Shown here: in pieces, positions 33,450 through 41,805 of the stretch
How the letters are laid out: each line of letters opens with the position of its first letter
Position numbering within the stretch: position 1 is the stretch's first letter
Assembly: GCF_018130385.1 (NCBI RefSeq)
Contig: NZ_JAFCLU010000002.1
Span: 248,001 to 312,000, forward strand
From: Bradyrhizobium sp. AUGA SZCCT0283
GTDB taxonomy: Bacteria > Pseudomonadota > Alphaproteobacteria > Rhizobiales > Xanthobacteraceae
Length of the DNA stretch: 64,000 nucleotides
Direction: 5' to 3'
The notes under the pieces: generated by a model
Told to the model about the DNA's origin: nothing
The model's input: the letters and a program-made list of their open reading frames with translations, nothing else
The model's database searches: none
Made by a program: the position numbers and the translations under genes

Positions 33450-34052
33450 GTGGGTGAACTTCTGGGATCAATAGCATTTTCCTTGATCGTCATCGCCGTG
33501 ATCGCTGGTGCCTGGGCCTGGATTTCGACGCTGTTCAGGAAGGGGATCATGGCGCTGATCGGCTTCGATCGGGTCTGTGTGCAGCAGTTCGAAACCGTCC
33601 TGCTCTACCGGAACGGCCGGTTTGAAAAAGCCCTGCCCCCCGGCCGGCACCGGATCCGCGCCGGCAGCCGCCAACTGGCGCGGGTCGACAGGCGCCCCGA
33701 GGTGTTTCGATTTACGCAAGGCGCCGTTTCCGCCGACCGGATTGCGGTCAACCTCGTCTATGTCATCAGGACTCAAATCATCGACCCCAGGGCCTCCTTC
33801 GAAAGCACCCAGAACTATCGCGACGAGATATCCGTCCGGCTGCAATCGGTCGTGAAGGCGGTATGCAGCCGCAAACCTCGCCTCGAAATTCAATTGGACC
33901 ACCAAAACTTCAGCAACGGCGCGCAGAAGGCCGCCAGCCAGGTGCTGCGCGCCATCGGTTGCGAATGCCTGACATTTGAACTGCTGCAGGTCGATTCCGC
34001 TGGGCCCATCGTGGAAATGGACAACAGGCGAATGGGATTTGCGGCGGAATAG
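33450..34052 (+). CDS. SPFH/stomatin-like membrane protein
   Basis: 200 aa. GTG start with AGGGAAAAC upstream. A hydrophobic helix (residues ~6-27, IAFSLIVIAVIAGAWAWI) is followed by an SPFH/Band-7 domain: VCVQQFETVLLYRNGRFEKALPPGRHRI, then VDRRPEVFRFTQGAVSADRIAVNLVYVIRTQIIDPRASFESTQNYRDEI. The usual C-terminal coiled coil is short or absent; total length is below the 250-300 aa of slipins. SPFH proteins organise membrane microdomains. No NfeD or protease partner gene is adjacent, though slipins usually have one. Confidence 0.75.
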   Translation: MGELLGSIAFSLIVIAVIAGAWAWISTLFRKGIMALIGFDRVCVQQFETVLLYRNGRFEKALPPGRHRIRAGSRQLARVDRRPEVFRFTQGAVSADRIAVNLVYVIRTQIIDPRASFESTQNYRDEISVRLQSVVKAVCSRKPRLEIQLDHQNFSNGAQKAASQVLRAIGCECLTFELLQVDSAGPIVEMDNRRMGFAAE

Positions 34053-34297
34053 TTTCTGGCGCGGCAACGGTGCCATTCGGCTGCCAGCGCGCCGGCCGGC
34101 AGGCCGCCCATGCCACGCTGCGCCTGATTGACGAATGAATCATCCTGCGTCACGCGCCTGCGCCATGGCTCGACACCGCCCGCATCGCCGGGATCGGGCG
34201 CAGCTCCTCTGCGCAAGCCGAATGGCTTCCGGGATTGCGAGAATTGCCCGCAATGCCCAACTGTCCCCCTATCGTCATCCATCCGGACATATCAGAC

Positions 34298-35398
34298 ATG
34301 AGCCAGACCAAACTGTTCGAGCCCTTCAAGCTTGGCCCGATCACGCTTCCGAACCGCCTCGTGATGGCGCCGCTGACCCGCAACCGCGCGGTGCCGCCCG
34401 GCATGGTGCCGAGCCCGCTGGCGGTCGACTATTACGGCCAGCGCGCCTCGGCAGGGCTTCTGATCACCGAAGCCAGTCAGGTTTCGCAGCAGGGCCAGGG
34501 CTATCAGGATACGCCCGGCATCTATTCGAAAGAGCAGGTCGCAGGCTGGCGCAAGGTCACCGACCGCGTGCACGAAAAAGGCGGGCGCATCTTCATCCAG
34601 ATCTGGCATGTCGGCCGCATCTCGCACGTTACGCTGCAGCCCGGCGGCGGCAAGCCGGTGGCGCCATCCGCGATCCGCGCCAAGGGCAAGACGTTCGTCA
34701 ACGGCACCTTCACCGATATCTCCGAGCCGCGCGCGCTGGAGCTGTCGGAGATTCCTGGGATCATCGAGGATTTCAAGCGCGGCACCGAGAACGCGCTGGC
34801 GGCCGGTTTCGACGGCATCGAGATCCACGGCGCCAACGGCTATCTGCTCGACCAGTTCGCCAAGGACGGCACCAACAAGCGCACCGATGCCTACGGCGGA
34901 TCGATCGAGAACCGCGCCAAGCTGATGCTGGAAGTGTCCAAGGTGGTGGCCGCCGTCGCCGGCCCCGAGCGCACCGGCATCCGCATCTCGCCGGTGACGC
35001 CCGCCAATGACGTCTCCGATTCAAATCCGCAGCCGCTGTTCGATTACATCGTGGACGGGCTCAACGCGCTGAAGCTGACCTATATCCACGTCATTGAAGG
35101 CGCCACCGGCGGCCCGCGCGACAACGCGCCGTTCGACTATGCCAGCCTGCGCAAGCGCTTCAGCGGCGCCTATGTCGCCAACAACGGCTATGATCTCGAT
35201 CTCGCAACAACAGTGCTCGAGGCCAACGCCGCCGACCTGATCGCATTCGGAAAGCCGTTCATCTCCAACCCCGACCTGGTCGAACGCCTGAAGAAGGGCG
35301 CACCGCTCAACCCGTTCGACAAAGCGACGTTCTACGGCGGCGGCGCGAAGGGATATACGGACTATCCGACGCTCGAGGCTGCGCAGGCGGCGGAGTGA
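34298..35398 (+). CDS. Alkene reductase, Old Yellow Enzyme family
   Basis: 366 aa, starting at ATG 34298 (MSQTKLFEPFKLGPITLPNRLVMAPLTRNRA). FMN-dependent TIM barrel of the OYE/NemA class that reduces activated C=C bonds, nitrate esters or N-ethylmaleimide with NADPH. Landmarks: APLTRNRA, FIQIWHVGRISH (substrate His), GFDGIEIHGANGYLLDQFAKDGTNKRTDAYGGS, the proton-donor and FMN region, and AFGKPFISNPDLVERL. Cytoplasmic. A two-way terminator (35536) separates it from the converging glp cluster; a family-A repeat follows its stop. Confidence 0.92.
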   Translation: MSQTKLFEPFKLGPITLPNRLVMAPLTRNRAVPPGMVPSPLAVDYYGQRASAGLLITEASQVSQQGQGYQDTPGIYSKEQVAGWRKVTDRVHEKGGRIFIQIWHVGRISHVTLQPGGGKPVAPSAIRAKGKTFVNGTFTDISEPRALELSEIPGIIEDFKRGTENALAAGFDGIEIHGANGYLLDQFAKDGTNKRTDAYGGSIENRAKLMLEVSKVVAAVAGPERTGIRISPVTPANDVSDSNPQPLFDYIVDGLNALKLTYIHVIEGATGGPRDNAPFDYASLRKRFSGAYVANNGYDLDLATTVLEANAADLIAFGKPFISNPDLVERLKKGAPLNPFDKATFYGGGAKGYTDYPTLEAAQAAE

Positions 35399-35418
35399 GA
35401 GCGCGACGTCCTCTCCCC

Positions 35419-35527
35419 GTCATTGCCTGCGACAAACGCAAAGCGTTTGCGCAAGGGAGCAAAGCGACGAAGCAATCCATGCCTCAGCAAGCGGCGAGAT
35501 GGATTGCTTCGCTCCGCTCGCAATGAC
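35419..35527. repeat. Family-A repeat with an inner hairpin insertion
   Basis: Arms GTCATTGC ... GACGAAGCAATCC and GGATTGCTTCG ... CTCGCAATGAC as in other copies, but the left half carries extra bases around 35427-35457 that form their own small stem (CGCAAA-GCG-TTTGCG). Confidence 0.8.
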
Positions 35528-35535
35528 GGCAAGAA

Positions 35536-35562
35536 AAAAGGCCGGGATCGCTCCCGGCCTTT
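35536..35562. terminator. Bidirectional terminator between alkene reductase gene and glpV
   Basis: Stem AAAAGGCCGGGA / TCCCGGCCTTT around a short loop, with A run on one side and T run on the other, 32 bases from the glpV stop. Confidence 0.9.
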
Positions 35563-35593
35563 CGTTGTTTTGCATCACTCGTAATCGCGAAGC

Positions 35594-37390
35594 CTATTTC
35601 GCCTCGGCCCGCTTCGGCGGGGTGGCCGGCCACGACTTCACCAGCGTGTCGTAGTCGACGGTTTCGCCCTTCGGCTTTTCGTTCGCCAGCTTGCGCTGGG
35701 GAGCGATGTTGCCGTCCTTCGCGGACTTGGCGAACCAGAACTCGGCCGTCTCCTTCTTGTTCAGCTTCGGCCCGCAGGCACCCTGCACGCCGGACTTCTC
35801 AAGACGTTCGAGCACCGAGTCCTGCGCTGCTGCCAGCGCATCCATCGCCGCCTGCGGCGTCTTCGCACCGGACGACGCATCGCCGATGTTCTGCCACCAC
35901 AATTGCGCGAGCTTCGGATAGTCAGGCACGTTGTTGCCGGTCGGGGTCCACTGCACGCGCGCGGGCGAACGGTAGAACTCGATCAGGCCGCCGAGCTTCG
36001 GCGCACGCTCGGTGAACGACTTGTCCCAGATGTCGGATTCACGCACGAAGGTGAGACCGACATGGCTCTTCTTCAAGCTGACCGTCTTGGAGTTGATGAA
36101 CTGCAGATAGAGCCAGGCCGCCTTGCGGCGATCGGGCGGGGTCGACTTCAGGAGCGTGGCCGAGCCGGCGTCCTGGTAGCCGAGCTTCATGCCCTCTTTC
36201 CAGTACGAGCCGTGCGGCGACGGCGCCATGCGCCACTTCGGCGTACCGTCCGCGTTCACGACTGCGATGCCCGGCTTCACCATGTCGGCGGTGAAGGCGG
36301 TGTACCAGAAGATCTGCTGGGCGATGGCGCCTTGCGCCGGCACCGGACCTGCTTCGGAGAAGGTCATGCCTTGCGCCTGCGGCGGGGCATACTTCTTCAT
36401 CCAGTCGAGATATTTGACGATCGAATAGACCGCCGCCGGGCCGTTGGTGTCACCGCCGCGCTCGACGGACGAACCGACGGGACGGCAGCCTTCCATGCGG
36501 ATGCCCCATTCGTCGACCGGCTTGCCGTTCGGGATGCCCTTGTCGCCGTTGCCGGCCATCGACAGCCAGGCGTCGGTGAAACGCCAGCCGAGCGAGGGAT
36601 CCTTCTTGCCGTAGTCCATGTGGCCGTAGATCTTGACGCCGTTGATCTCCTTGATGTCGTTGGTGAAGAACTCGGCGATGTCTTCATAAGCCGACCAGTT
36701 CACGGGAACGCCGAGGTCGTAGCCGTACTTGGCCTTGAACTTGGCCTTGTAGTCCGGATTGGAGAACCAGTCGTAGCGGAACCAATAGAGGTTCGCGAAC
36801 TGCTGGTCGGGCAGCTGATAGAGCTTGCCGTCCGGGCCGGTGGTGAAGGATTTTCCGATGAAGTCGTTGACGTCGAGCTGTGGGTTGGTGACGTCCTTGC
36901 CCTCGCCGGTCATGTAATCCGACAGGATCACGGTCTGGCCGTACCGGAAGTGCGTTCCGATCAGGTCGGAATCGTTGATCCAGCCGTCATAGACGTTCTT
37001 GCCGGACTGCATCTGGGTCTGCAGCTTTTCAACGACGTCACCTTCCTGGATCAGATCGTGCTTGACCTTGATGCCGGTGATTTCGGTGAAGGCTTTCGCC
37101 AGCGTCCGGGATTCATACTCGTGCGTCGTGATCGTTTCCGACACGACGTTGATTTCCATGCCCTTGAACGGCGCTGCGGCTTTTTCGAACCACTGCAGCT
37201 CCTTCAACTGGTCGGCCTTCGACAGTGTCGAGGGCTGGAATTCGCTGTCGATCCACCTCTGATTGACGGCGTCGTCCGCACGGGCGGGTGCGGCAATCGT
37301 CACGGAAGCCGCGATCAGCGCAGCCGCGCTGGTCATCGTCAGAAAGCTCTCCTTGGTCAAGGGACCGTTTCTTCCTCTCAAGCGTCGCAT
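35594..37390 (-). CDS. glpV: Glycerol ABC transporter substrate-binding protein
   Basis: 598 aa. ATG 37390 with GGAGGATCCAAC; the frame to 37522 lies upstream of this site. Signal peptide ~1-38 (MTSAAALIAASVTIAAPARA at its end, cut before DD). Large periplasmic solute-binding protein of the extracellular family 1 kind (VKHDLIQEGDVVEKLQTQMQSGKNVYDGWI; LYWFRYDWFSNPDYKAKFK), longer than the usual ~420 aa, as known for GlpV of Rhizobium leguminosarum, which binds glycerol and some sugar alcohols. Last gene of the glpR-D-S-T-P-Q-U-V cluster, 74 bases after glpU; ends at a bidirectional terminator. Confidence 0.9.
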   Translation of the reverse strand: MRRLRGRNGPLTKESFLTMTSAAALIAASVTIAAPARADDAVNQRWIDSEFQPSTLSKADQLKELQWFEKAAAPFKGMEINVVSETITTHEYESRTLAKAFTEITGIKVKHDLIQEGDVVEKLQTQMQSGKNVYDGWINDSDLIGTHFRYGQTVILSDYMTGEGKDVTNPQLDVNDFIGKSFTTGPDGKLYQLPDQQFANLYWFRYDWFSNPDYKAKFKAKYGYDLGVPVNWSAYEDIAEFFTNDIKEINGVKIYGHMDYGKKDPSLGWRFTDAWLSMAGNGDKGIPNGKPVDEWGIRMEGCRPVGSSVERGGDTNGPAAVYSIVKYLDWMKKYAPPQAQGMTFSEAGPVPAQGAIAQQIFWYTAFTADMVKPGIAVVNADGTPKWRMAPSPHGSYWKEGMKLGYQDAGSATLLKSTPPDRRKAAWLYLQFINSKTVSLKKSHVGLTFVRESDIWDKSFTERAPKLGGLIEFYRSPARVQWTPTGNNVPDYPKLAQLWWQNIGDASSGAKTPQAAMDALAAAQDSVLERLEKSGVQGACGPKLNKKETAEFWFAKSAKDGNIAPQRKLANEKPKGETVDYDTLVKSWPATPPKRAEAK

Positions 37391-37464
37391 GTTGGATCCT
37401 CCGGTTGCAGCGACAAAAACAAACTCAGGCCCGGGTTGATCCCGGATCTGCTCTTTTTCGCTTC

Positions 37465-37791
37465 CTAGACGGTGCGGAAAATCGCAACGGCCGATAGAAG
37501 CGAAATCACGGTTGCGAGCCACAGGCTCGATATTTCAACGCCCTCTCCGATCGGAAGCGTCAGAAGCGGGTCGATGCCGACAAATGCGATCCACAACAGA
37601 TGGATAACGGCGGCGAGCACCAGCGAAATGAACAGCCGGTCGCCGCGCGTGGTCGGAATGCGCAGCACGCCGACGCGTTCGGCTTCGGGATAGGCGACCG
37701 CAAGCCACGTCATCGCGCCGAGCGTCAGCGCCAGCATCACGAAGAAGATCGCGGTCGGGAGCGTCCAGGCCATCCATGCGATGTGTTCCAT
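37465..37791 (-). CDS. glpU: Small membrane protein of the glycerol transporter (DUF2160)
   Basis: 108 aa with three hydrophobic helices (~8-33, ~55-75, ~87-104). DUF2160 family; in rhizobia the gene lies between glpQ and glpV as here. R. leguminosarum GlpU is part of the transport operon but its job is unclear; an auxiliary or stabilising subunit is likely. A palindromic repeat (37812-37860) lies between glpQ and this gene. Confidence 0.85.
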   Translation of the reverse strand: MEHIAWMAWTLPTAIFFVMLALTLGAMTWLAVAYPEAERVGVLRIPTTRGDRLFISLVLAAVIHLLWIAFVGIDPLLTLPIGEGVEISSLWLATVISLLSAVAIFRTV

Positions 37792-37811
37792 GTGCGTTAG
37801 CCCTCACGCCT

Positions 37812-37860
37812 GCGCATGATCTCGTCCGAAAACCGGTGCCCACTTTTCGGGATCATGCGC
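37812..37860. repeat. Family-F palindromic repeat between glpQ and glpU
   Basis: GCGCATGATC ... GATCATGCGC ends pair perfectly; the centre (CCGAAAACCGGTGCCCACTT) is the well-known rhizobial repeat core. It overlaps the last base of the glpQ stop codon, so it lies inside the operon's transcript. Confidence 0.85.
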
Positions 37861-38666
37861 TACACCCGTCCCAGCGCAAAGCCGCGCGCGATGTAATTGC
37901 GGACGAACCAGATCACCAGGGCGCCGGGGATGATCGTGAGCACTCCGGCCGCGGCCAGCAGGCCCCAGTCCATCCCGGAGGCCGAGACCGTGCGCGTCAT
38001 GATGGCCGAGATCGGCTTGGCGTTGACCGAGGTCAACGTGCGCGCCAGCAGCAACTCGACCCAGGAGAACATGAAGCAGAAGAACGCGGCGACGCCGATA
38101 CCGCTCGCGATCAGCGGCACCAGGATCTTGACGAAGAAGCGCGGGAACGAATAGCCATCGAGGAACGCAGTCTCGTCGATCTCGCGCGGCACGCCGGAGA
38201 CGAAGCCTTCGAGGATCCAGACTGCCAGCGGCACATTGAAGATGCAATGCGCGAGCGCGACCGCCCATGGCGTATCGAACAGATTGATCGCCGAATAGAG
38301 ATTGAAGAACGGCAGCGCGTAGACCGCCGCCGGCGCCATGCGGTTCGACAGCAGCCAGAAGAACAGATGCTTGTCGCCGAGGAAGCGGTAGCGCGAGAAG
38401 CCGTAGGCCGCCGGCAACGCCACCGCGATCGAGATCACGGTGTTGATCAGCACATAGGTCAGCGAGTTGGTGTAGCCGGAATACCAGCTCTCGTCGGTGA
38501 AGATGCGCTTGTAGTTTTCCAGCGTCGGCTGGTGCGGCCACAGCGTCATGGTGGTGACGATCTCGGTATTGGTCTTGAAGCTCATGTTGACGAGCCAGTA
38601 GATCGGCAACAGCAGGAAGATCAGGAACAGCGAAATGATAAGGCGGCGGCCGGGAATCGAATTCAT
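37860..38666 (-). CDS. glpQ: Glycerol ABC transporter permease GlpQ
   Basis: 268 aa, starting at ATG 38666 inside the TGATG overlap with the glpP stop (the open frame to 39074 is a shadow). MalG-like permease with six helices (first ~8-28). The EAA loop is EIDETAFLDGYSFPRFFVKILVPLI, which docks to the ATPases. Forms the membrane channel with GlpP for glycerol uptake. Translation is coupled to glpP by the one-base overlap. Confidence 0.9.
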   Translation of the reverse strand: MNSIPGRRLIISLFLIFLLLPIYWLVNMSFKTNTEIVTTMTLWPHQPTLENYKRIFTDESWYSGYTNSLTYVLINTVISIAVALPAAYGFSRYRFLGDKHLFFWLLSNRMAPAAVYALPFFNLYSAINLFDTPWAVALAHCIFNVPLAVWILEGFVSGVPREIDETAFLDGYSFPRFFVKILVPLIASGIGVAAFFCFMFSWVELLLARTLTSVNAKPISAIMTRTVSASGMDWGLLAAAGVLTIIPGALVIWFVRNYIARGFALGRV

Positions 38667-39568
38667 CACGCGCCCCCTGGCTTGACGGGACGCTCGGCCC
38701 CGGCGTTGGTCATCACGGTGTAGAAGATCCAGCACACGATCAGGATGATCAGATTGTAGACCAGCGACAGTGCCGCGGCCTTGCCGAGGTCGAACTGCCC
38801 GAGCGCGATCTTGACCAGCTCGATCGAAACGAAGGTGGTCGAGTTGCCGGGGCCGCCGCCGGTCACCACGAACGGCTCGGTGTAGATCATGAAACTGTCC
38901 ATGAAACGCAGCAGCACCGCGATCAGGAGCACGCGATTCATCTTCGGCAACTGGATCGCCTTGAACACCGCCCAGCGCGAGGCGCCGTCGATCTGCGCCG
39001 CCTGGTAATAGGCGTCGGGGATCGACTTCAGCCCGGCGTAGCACAGCAGTGCCACGAGGCTGGTCCAGTGCCACACGTCCATCACGATGACGGTGGCCCA
39101 GGCATCGAACTCATTGGAGACGTAATTGTAATCGAAGCCGAGGCCGTTGAGCGTATAGCCGAGCAGGCCGATGTCGGGCCGACCGAAAATCTGCCAGATC
39201 GTTCCGACCACGTTCCACGGGATCAAGAGCGGCAGCGCCAGGATCACGAGACATACGGCGACGGTCCAGCCCTCGCGCGGCATCGACAGCGCCACCACGA
39301 TGCCGAGCGGCACCTCGATCGCCAGGATGATGGCGGAGAACAGCAGGTTGCGGCCGAGCGAGGCCAGAAAGCGCCCGCCGAGATCGGTCGAGGGATCGAG
39401 CAACTCCTTGAACCAGCCGACGCCGTTCCAGAAAAACTGGTTGTTGCCGAACGTGTCCTGCATCGAATAGTTCACGACCGTCATCAGCGGCAGGATCGCG
39501 GAGAACGCGACCACCAGGAATACCGGCAGCACCAGGAACCAGGCTTTCTGGTTGATGGTCTTGTCCAT
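38666..39568 (-). CDS. glpP: Glycerol ABC transporter permease GlpP
   Basis: 300 aa MalF-like permease with six helices (first at ~12-35, WFLVLPVFLVVAFSAILPLM). The EAA loop region is YYQAAQIDGASRWAVFKAIQLPKM. Partner of GlpQ. Its start overlaps the glpT stop by one base and its stop overlaps the glpQ start by one base, so transporter subunits are made in step. Confidence 0.9.
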   Translation of the reverse strand: MDKTINQKAWFLVLPVFLVVAFSAILPLMTVVNYSMQDTFGNNQFFWNGVGWFKELLDPSTDLGGRFLASLGRNLLFSAIILAIEVPLGIVVALSMPREGWTVAVCLVILALPLLIPWNVVGTIWQIFGRPDIGLLGYTLNGLGFDYNYVSNEFDAWATVIVMDVWHWTSLVALLCYAGLKSIPDAYYQAAQIDGASRWAVFKAIQLPKMNRVLLIAVLLRFMDSFMIYTEPFVVTGGGPGNSTTFVSIELVKIALGQFDLGKAAALSLVYNLIILIVCWIFYTVMTNAGAERPVKPGGA

Positions 39569-40653
39569 CAGGCTACCCCCTCGACCAGACGGCTGTCGGC
39601 ATAGACGTGAACATGGGCGGGATCGAACACGAGCCCGACCGAGTTGTCGGGCACGGAAAATCCCGGCGGCACGCGGGCGGCGAATTTTGCATCGCCGATG
39701 CGAACGCGGGCGAAGCGGACGCGGCCGAGATCGTCGATGCGCTCGATCGTGGCCGACAGCAGGCCGGATGCGGGAGCGGCGACGTTGACGAATTCCGGCC
39801 GTACGCCGATCTCGATCCTGGCGCCCGCCGGCAGCACGCCATAATTGCGGTGCAGGCCGATAACGTGGCCATCGATGCGCGCCTCGTGTCCGCTCACCAC
39901 GGCAGGGACGATGTTCATGCCGGGCGAACCGATGAAGTAGCCGACAAAAGTGTGCTCGGGCTTGTCGAACAGCTCCGCCGGCGTGCCGCTCTGCACCACG
40001 CGGCCGTCATGCATGACGACGACGGTGTCGGCGAAGGTCAGCGCCTCGGTCTGGTCATGGGTGACGTAGATCATCGTCAGGTCAAGCTCGCGGTGCAGCG
40101 CCTTGAGTTTTGAACGCAACTGCCATTTCAGCTCGGGATCGATTACCGTCAGCGGCTCGTCGAACAGCACCGCGGCGACGTCGGAGCGGACGAGGCCGCG
40201 GCCGAGCGAAATCTTCTGCTTGGCGTCAGCCGTCAGGCGCGTCGCTTTACGGTCGAGATAGAACGTGAGGTCGAGCAGATCGGCGATCTGCCTCACCCGC
40301 GCGTCGATCTCGTCTTTCGGCACACCGCGGTTTTTCAGCGGGAATGCGAGGTTCTGTCCGACCGTCATGGTGTCGTAGATCACCGGAAACTGGAACACCT
40401 GCGCGATGTTGCGCTTCTGGGTTGACAGCGGTGTGATGTCGGCGCCGTCGAACAGGATTTTTCCGCGCGACGGCGTAACGATGCCGGAAATAAGGTTGAG
40501 CAGCGTGGTCTTGCCGCAACCGGACGGGCCGAGCAGCGCATAGGCGCCGCCCTGCCGCCAGGTCATGGTCACCGGCTTCAGCGCAAATGATTCCACCGGC
40601 GCGTCATTGCCGCCGTAGGAGTGCGCGAGATCAACGAGGTCAATGCGGGCCAT
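39568..40653 (-). CDS. glpT: Glycerol ABC transporter ATPase GlpT, degenerate signature motif
   Basis: 361 aa, MalK-type with a C-terminal TOBE-like domain (~240-350). Walker A GPSGCGKTT (42-50), Q-loop QVFQFPVIYDTMTV, Walker B AVLFDEP (161-167) and H-loop YVTHDQTEA (His199) are intact. The LSGGQ signature is replaced by LTADAKQ (140-146): both glycines are gone. It pairs with GlpS, whose signature is intact but whose H-loop His is lost, so the heterodimer should have one working and one degenerate ATP site. Starts 12 bases after glpS; stop overlaps the glpP start. Not to be confused with the E. coli glycerol-3-phosphate antiporter GlpT. Confidence 0.9.
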   Translation of the reverse strand: MARIDLVDLAHSYGGNDAPVESFALKPVTMTWRQGGAYALLGPSGCGKTTLLNLISGIVTPSRGKILFDGADITPLSTQKRNIAQVFQFPVIYDTMTVGQNLAFPLKNRGVPKDEIDARVRQIADLLDLTFYLDRKATRLTADAKQKISLGRGLVRSDVAAVLFDEPLTVIDPELKWQLRSKLKALHRELDLTMIYVTHDQTEALTFADTVVVMHDGRVVQSGTPAELFDKPEHTFVGYFIGSPGMNIVPAVVSGHEARIDGHVIGLHRNYGVLPAGARIEIGVRPEFVNVAAPASGLLSATIERIDDLGRVRFARVRIGDAKFAARVPPGFSVPDNSVGLVFDPAHVHVYADSRLVEGVA

Positions 40654-40665
40654 GTCGCATCTCCC

Positions 40666-41805
40666 TCAATTGCTTTTATTTTTTGACGCGTTTTCTTCAC
40701 GCGAACCGCTACGCACTTCGCTTGAAAACGCTGCATTCGGCGCCGCGACCAGGCGGTCGGCGGCGTCGAACACGAAAACATTGTCGGGATCGAGCACAGC
40801 ATCGAGCACATGGCCGGGCTCGTATTCATGCACGCCCTGCAGCACCGCGACCCAATTGGAAGCGTCGCGGTTGAGATGCACGAAACTCTCGGAGCCGGTG
40901 ATCTCGGTCACCGTCACGGTGGCGTGGAACGCATGGCGGCCGGCGATGCCGTTGGCCACTTCGAGCTGATGGGCGCGGAAGCCGACGCGATAGGGGCCGT
41001 CGGCGAGCGATGCGTAGAGGCCGGTGGCCGGCGCCTGGATGCCGCCGGCATATTGTACAGAGCCGTTCTTTTTCTCGATGCCGACGATGTTGAGCGGCGG
41101 ATCGGAGAACACCTGCGCCACCCGCAGCGTATCGGGCTGGCGATAGACTTTTGACGTATCGCCCGCCTGCAAGACCTGGCCTTCCCACATGCAAACGGTA
41201 TTTCCGCCGAGCAACAAGGCTTCAGAGGGCTCCGTGGTCGCATAGACGAAGATCGCCCCCGACGCCTCGAAGATGCGCGGCAGTTCGGTACGCAACTCCT
41301 CGCGCAGCTTGTAGTCGAGATTGGCGAGCGGCTCGTCGAGCAGAACGAGGTCGGCGCCCTTGACCAGCGCACGCGCGATCGCGGTGCGCTGCTGCTGGCC
41401 GCCGGAAAGCTGCAGCGGCGTGCGCTTCAGATAGGGCTCGAGCCGCAGCAGTTTTGCGGCTTCCTGGACGCGCCGGTCGATCTCCTCGCGCGGCCTGCCC
41501 TGCACCCGCAACGGCGAGGCGATGTTCTCATAGACCGTCAGCGAGGGATAATTGATGAACTGCTGATACACCATCGCGACCGAGCGTTGTCGCACGTCCA
41601 CAGCCGTGACATCCTTGCCATCGACCAGCACGCGGCCGCTCGCAGGTTTGTCGAGACCGGCGAGCAGACGCATGATCGATGTCTTGCCCGACAGCGTCGG
41701 TCCGAGCAGCACGCTCAGCGTGCCGCGTTCGAGCGTCAGCGAGACATCGCGAATGGTCGGGATGCCGTCCACGGTTCGCGTGACATGTTCGAGCGTGACG
41801 CTCAC
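40666..41805 (-). CDS. glpS: Glycerol ABC transporter ATPase GlpS, H-loop His missing
   Basis: 379 aa MalK-type ATPase. Walker A GPTLSGKTS (35-43), Q-loop MVYQQFINYPSLTV, signature LSGGQQQRTAIARAL (133-147) and Walker B LVLLDEP are intact, but the H-loop reads YATTEPSEAL where YVTHDQTEA is usual: His is Thr191, and the D and Q are E and P. The last ~17 residues (FSSEVRSGSREENASK) are encoded by a copy of the dispersed repeat family G (40681-40732). GTG start overlaps the glpD stop by four bases (GTGA). Confidence 0.9.
   Translation of the reverse strand: MSVTLEHVTRTVDGIPTIRDVSLTLERGTLSVLLGPTLSGKTSIMRLLAGLDKPASGRVLVDGKDVTAVDVRQRSVAMVYQQFINYPSLTVYENIASPLRVQGRPREEIDRRVQEAAKLLRLEPYLKRTPLQLSGGQQQRTAIARALVKGADLVLLDEPLANLDYKLREELRTELPRIFEASGAIFVYATTEPSEALLLGGNTVCMWEGQVLQAGDTSKVYRQPDTLRVAQVFSDPPLNIVGIEKKNGSVQYAGGIQAPATGLYASLADGPYRVGFRAHQLEVANGIAGRHAFHATVTVTEITGSESFVHLNRDASNWVAVLQGVHEYEPGHVLDAVLDPDNVFVFDAADRLVAAPNAAFSSEVRSGSREENASKNKSN
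40681..40732. repeat. Family-G repeat forming the glpS 3' end
   Basis: Read on the minus strand: AGCGTTTTCAAGCGAAGTG, CGTAGCGGTTCGCGTGAAG, AAAACGCGTCAAAA, which aligns with copy 1 at 10225-10277 at all but about six of 52 positions. It is in frame with, and read as, the C-terminus of GlpS. Confidence 0.85.
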
